A DNA stretch of 40,038 nucleotides from a virus. A model generated the notes under the pieces. That model was not told where the DNA came from. It saw only the letters and a list, made by a program, of their open reading frames with translations, and searched no databases. This document shows positions 38,919 to 40,038 of this stretch, piece by piece. Position 1 is the first letter of the stretch; every line of letters starts with the position of its first letter. The DNA lies in IMG/VR virus record IMGVR_UViG_3300049893_000346, positions 1 to 40,038 of that record. One strand, 5' to 3'. The position numbers and the translations under genes are program-made.

Positions 38919-38953
38919 AAAGGCTCGACGTTGTCCTCCAGCGTCGGGCCTTT
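38919..38953. terminator. Bidirectional hairpin in the primase leader
   Basis: The 5' arm 38919-38930 and 3' arm 38942-38953 form 12 bp with one T-G pair; the loop is 11 bases. Runs of T or A flank both sides, so it could stop transcription either way. It lies about 15 bases downstream of the leftward start and so may act as an attenuator of the primase-helicase gene while blocking rightward read-in. Confidence 0.65.
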
Positions 38954-38970
38954 TCTTTGCGTGTTCGCTT

Positions 38971-39000
38971 AGTATAGCATGGGGGTGTACAGATGCGCAA
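38971..39000 (-). promoter_or_regulatory. Leftward promoter of the replication operon
   Basis: Minus strand: -35 TTGCGC (39000-38995), 18-bp spacer ending in TGC, -10 TATACT (38976-38971). A GTACAGAT site (38987-38994), identical to the origin iterons, abuts the -35 inside the spacer, the position expected of a repressor or autoregulatory initiator. Confidence 0.75.
38987..38994. promoter_or_regulatory. GTACAGAT operator-like site
   Basis: An exact eighth copy of the iteron, here with the longer context TGTACAGAT shared with the copies at 35345, 35487 and 35512. It lies between the -10 and -35 of the leftward promoter and 16 bases from the -35 of the rightward promoter, so one bound protein could affect both. 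Confidence 0.6.
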
Positions 39001-39009
39001 TATTCTTTA

Positions 39010-39038
39010 TTGCCTCGTAAACTGCACCGTGCTAGTAT
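39010..39038 (+). promoter_or_regulatory. Rightward early promoter
   Basis: -35 TTGCCT (39010-39015), 17-bp spacer ending in TGC, -10 TAGTAT (39033-39038). Start near 39045, 24 bases before the ATG at 39069, with AAAGGAG between. Back to back with the leftward promoter (nine bases between the two -35 boxes). Confidence 0.75.
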
Positions 39039-39068
39039 GTACCTGTTACTACTAAAGGAGCTAAGTAC

Positions 39069-39290
39069 ATGTTCTTTTCAAGCAATCCCAATGATTTGAT
39101 TTTTGACGCGGAAGCGTTTTATGTTGAACAAGGGCGGGCGCATCCGTTTACACCCACGGACAACTGGGAGTCGGGCTGGTATTTCTGGTTCTGCCAACCC
39201 GGTTGCCTGCCGGACAACGACGAACCCTTTGGCCCATTCGAGTCTAAGGAAGAGGCAATTCACGCTTGCAGGGAGATGGTCAATGACTGA
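39069..39290 (+). CDS. Hypothetical early protein
   Basis: A 73-residue protein, the first gene after the rightward promoter, with AAAGGAG about nine bases before the ATG. It is aromatic-rich and acidic (NWESGWYFWFCQPGCLPDND, then PFGPFESKEEAIHACREMVN). The FGPFxSKEEAIxxA segment is like that of several short uncharacterised phage and bacterial proteins. As the first rightward product it may act on the host. Function unknown. Confidence 0.7.
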   Translation: MFFSSNPNDLIFDAEAFYVEQGRAHPFTPTDNWESGWYFWFCQPGCLPDNDEPFGPFESKEEAIHACREMVND

Positions 39291-39558
39291 AATAGCTGTG
39301 ATTACGAGACCCGACGGTTCTTCTCTCAAAGTTTACATCCTTATGCCGGGGGAGAATTTCCCTCGCTTTGGGGGTAGTTCACGAGGGCTCACCGTAACGA
39401 AAACCCCGTCTCTCATTATTAGCGAGAACGGACCGTGGGGTAGGCATGATACAGAGTACGATATCCATAACAAGAAGATATGGGCTTTTATACTGCGCCA
39501 CGCCGCCAACATCGGGCATACTGTGGAGATAGCTTCAAATGACGTATTGGAAGTTTAA
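39283..39558 (+). CDS. Hypothetical early protein
   Basis: A 91-residue protein from ATG 39283, which overlaps the previous gene by eight bases and follows GGGAGA. Mostly beta (MTEIAVITRPDGSSLKVYIL at the start), with a C-terminal helix. No motif. It is coupled to the upstream gene and overlaps the next by 20 bases. Confidence 0.65.
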   Translation: MTEIAVITRPDGSSLKVYILMPGENFPRFGGSSRGLTVTKTPSLIISENGPWGRHDTEYDIHNKKIWAFILRHAANIGHTVEIASNDVLEV

Positions 39559-39787
39559 AATCGACGGTCGTCCATCCGTTTACGCCTACGACAGTTATGA
39601 GTATTGTCGTGAAGTAGCAGGGGGCGAAGCTGAAATAGTTGAGGTTGAGTTACGAAGTGGTGAACAAGGAGTACAGTGGTATGAACGAAACGATAGTGTT
39701 GGACAAGCCGGAGCAGATTTACCTGTACCGTCTGTCAGTCCTGAAGGCGGGGCTGAAGCTCGAGAAGATGGGATTGAAGAGGGGTAA
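39539..39787 (+). CDS. Hypothetical early protein
   Basis: An 82-residue acidic protein. Residues 1-45 (MTYWKFKIDGRPSVYAYDSY at the start) look like a compact alpha/beta unit. From about residue 48 it is a Gly/Glu-rich tail whose DNA also encodes the next gene in another frame, so the tail may be a by-product of that overlap. GGAG lies 10 bases before the ATG. Confidence 0.55.
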   Translation: MTYWKFKIDGRPSVYAYDSYEYCREVAGGEAEIVEVELRSGEQGVQWYERNDSVGQAGADLPVPSVSPEGGAEAREDGIEEG

Positions 39788-39905
39788 AGGCCCGAGCTGC
39801 TATTCCCAGATTAAACACGAGTTTGGACTAAAGGGGTCTATGGAAAGTGTCTATACTCAATTCTGCGAATTTATTGAAAAAGAACGTGGAAGACTTGGTT
39901 ATTGA
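39681..39905 (+). CDS. Conserved small phage protein
   Basis: A 74-residue helical protein from ATG 39681, with AAGGAG nine bases upstream. LDKPEQIYLYRLSVLKAGLK, then LEKMGLKRGKGPSCYSQIKH and EFGLKGSM is a pattern I know from small early proteins of many tailed phages, with no assigned function. It overlaps the preceding gene by 107 bases in another frame. The stop is at the contig junction; the next gene of the operon is at 58. Confidence 0.75.
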   Translation: MNETIVLDKPEQIYLYRLSVLKAGLKLEKMGLKRGKGPSCYSQIKHEFGLKGSMESVYTQFCEFIEKERGRLGY

Positions 39906-40030
39906 TTTACTGATAGCTACGGTCTTTCTGTATGGGTTATTCTCAATTGTAGGAGATATATATGAAAATCGAAAAGGGCGTGCCGATTCCACCTGTGAAC
40001 AGCCAGTTCCTGAGCTGGCCGTTCGGCCAG
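39905..40030. repeat. Right copy of 126-bp terminal direct repeat
   Basis: Identical to bases 1-126; it joins the contig ends and places the gene at 58 directly downstream of the gene ending at 39905. It supports a genome unit of about 39,904 bp. Confidence 0.9.
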
Positions 40031-40038
40031 CTCAGGAA
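40003..40038. other. Fold-back palindrome at the right contig end
   Basis: TTCCTGAGCTGGCC is followed by GTTC and then by its exact reverse complement GGCCAGCTCAGGAA, which ends the contig. The matching left copy (97-126) continues differently after GGCCAG. The last 8 bases are therefore an inverted copy of nearby sequence, most likely an assembly or amplification artefact seeded by the natural CTGGCC-GTTC-GGCCAG hairpin. Confidence 0.85.

Noticed and set aside
1-40038. tRNA genes, CRISPR arrays, insertion sequences, integrase and attachment sites
   Set aside because: No cloverleaf, regularly spaced long repeat, transposase, recombinase or att-like duplication was recognised. A covariance-model scan (tRNAscan-type) was not possible here.

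Overview
The window holds one complete tailed-phage genome, opened as a linear contig. The first 126 bases recur at 39905-40030, so the unit is about 39,904 bp and either circular in assembly or circularly permuted. The last 8 bases are not new sequence: they fold back as a perfect inverted repeat and look like an assembly artefact. The gene set (two-gene terminase, portal, scaffold, coat, short-tail proteins, Gly/Ala-rich ejection-type proteins, tailspikes, no sheath and no long tape measure) points to a short-tailed (podovirus-type) phage. An M15 endopeptidase lysin fits a Gram-negative host. I see no integrase, repressor or phage RNA polymerase, so a lytic phage that uses host RNA polymerase is the simplest reading. 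The host genus cannot be told from the sequence alone.

Layout. Rightward genes run from a divergent promoter near 39.0 kb, through the contig junction, to about 11.65 kb. They comprise small early genes, a helix-turn-helix protein, a family A DNA polymerase, a RecB/Cas4-like nuclease, a VRR-NUC nuclease, a SNF2-type helicase, a basic protein with its own promoter, a three-gene DNA base-modification cassette (TAGT-type glycosyltransferase, aGPT-PPlase/HMUDK-helical protein, thymidylate-synthase-like dUMP hydroxymethylase), a DUF3310 protein, a terminator, and then a chain of five tiny translationally coupled genes. Leftward genes run from the same divergent promoter down to 11.6 kb. They comprise a primase-helicase, small proteins, an origin-like repeat region (35.07-35.6 kb), an isolated Ala-rich gene, TerS, a large polyvalent-type protein, TerL, portal, scaffold, coat, decoration, tail and ejection proteins, fibre and two tailspikes, and lysis genes.

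How the parts fit. The TS homologue would make 5-hydroxymethyl-dUMP. After incorporation by the phage polymerase, the aGPT-PPlase-family protein and the glycosyltransferase would elaborate the hydroxymethyl group, so the virion DNA probably carries a hypermodified thymine. The primase-helicase, PolA and nucleases form the replication and recombination set. An array of GTACAGAT iterons with a DnaA-type box lies in the only long gene-free stretch. The same 8-mer sits inside the divergent promoter that drives the primase-helicase, which suggests one protein controls both origin and promoter. Five promoters share one unusual architecture (TTGCnn, 17-18 bp, TGC-TAnnnT). One of them would give a leaderless or nearly leaderless terminase small-subunit transcript.
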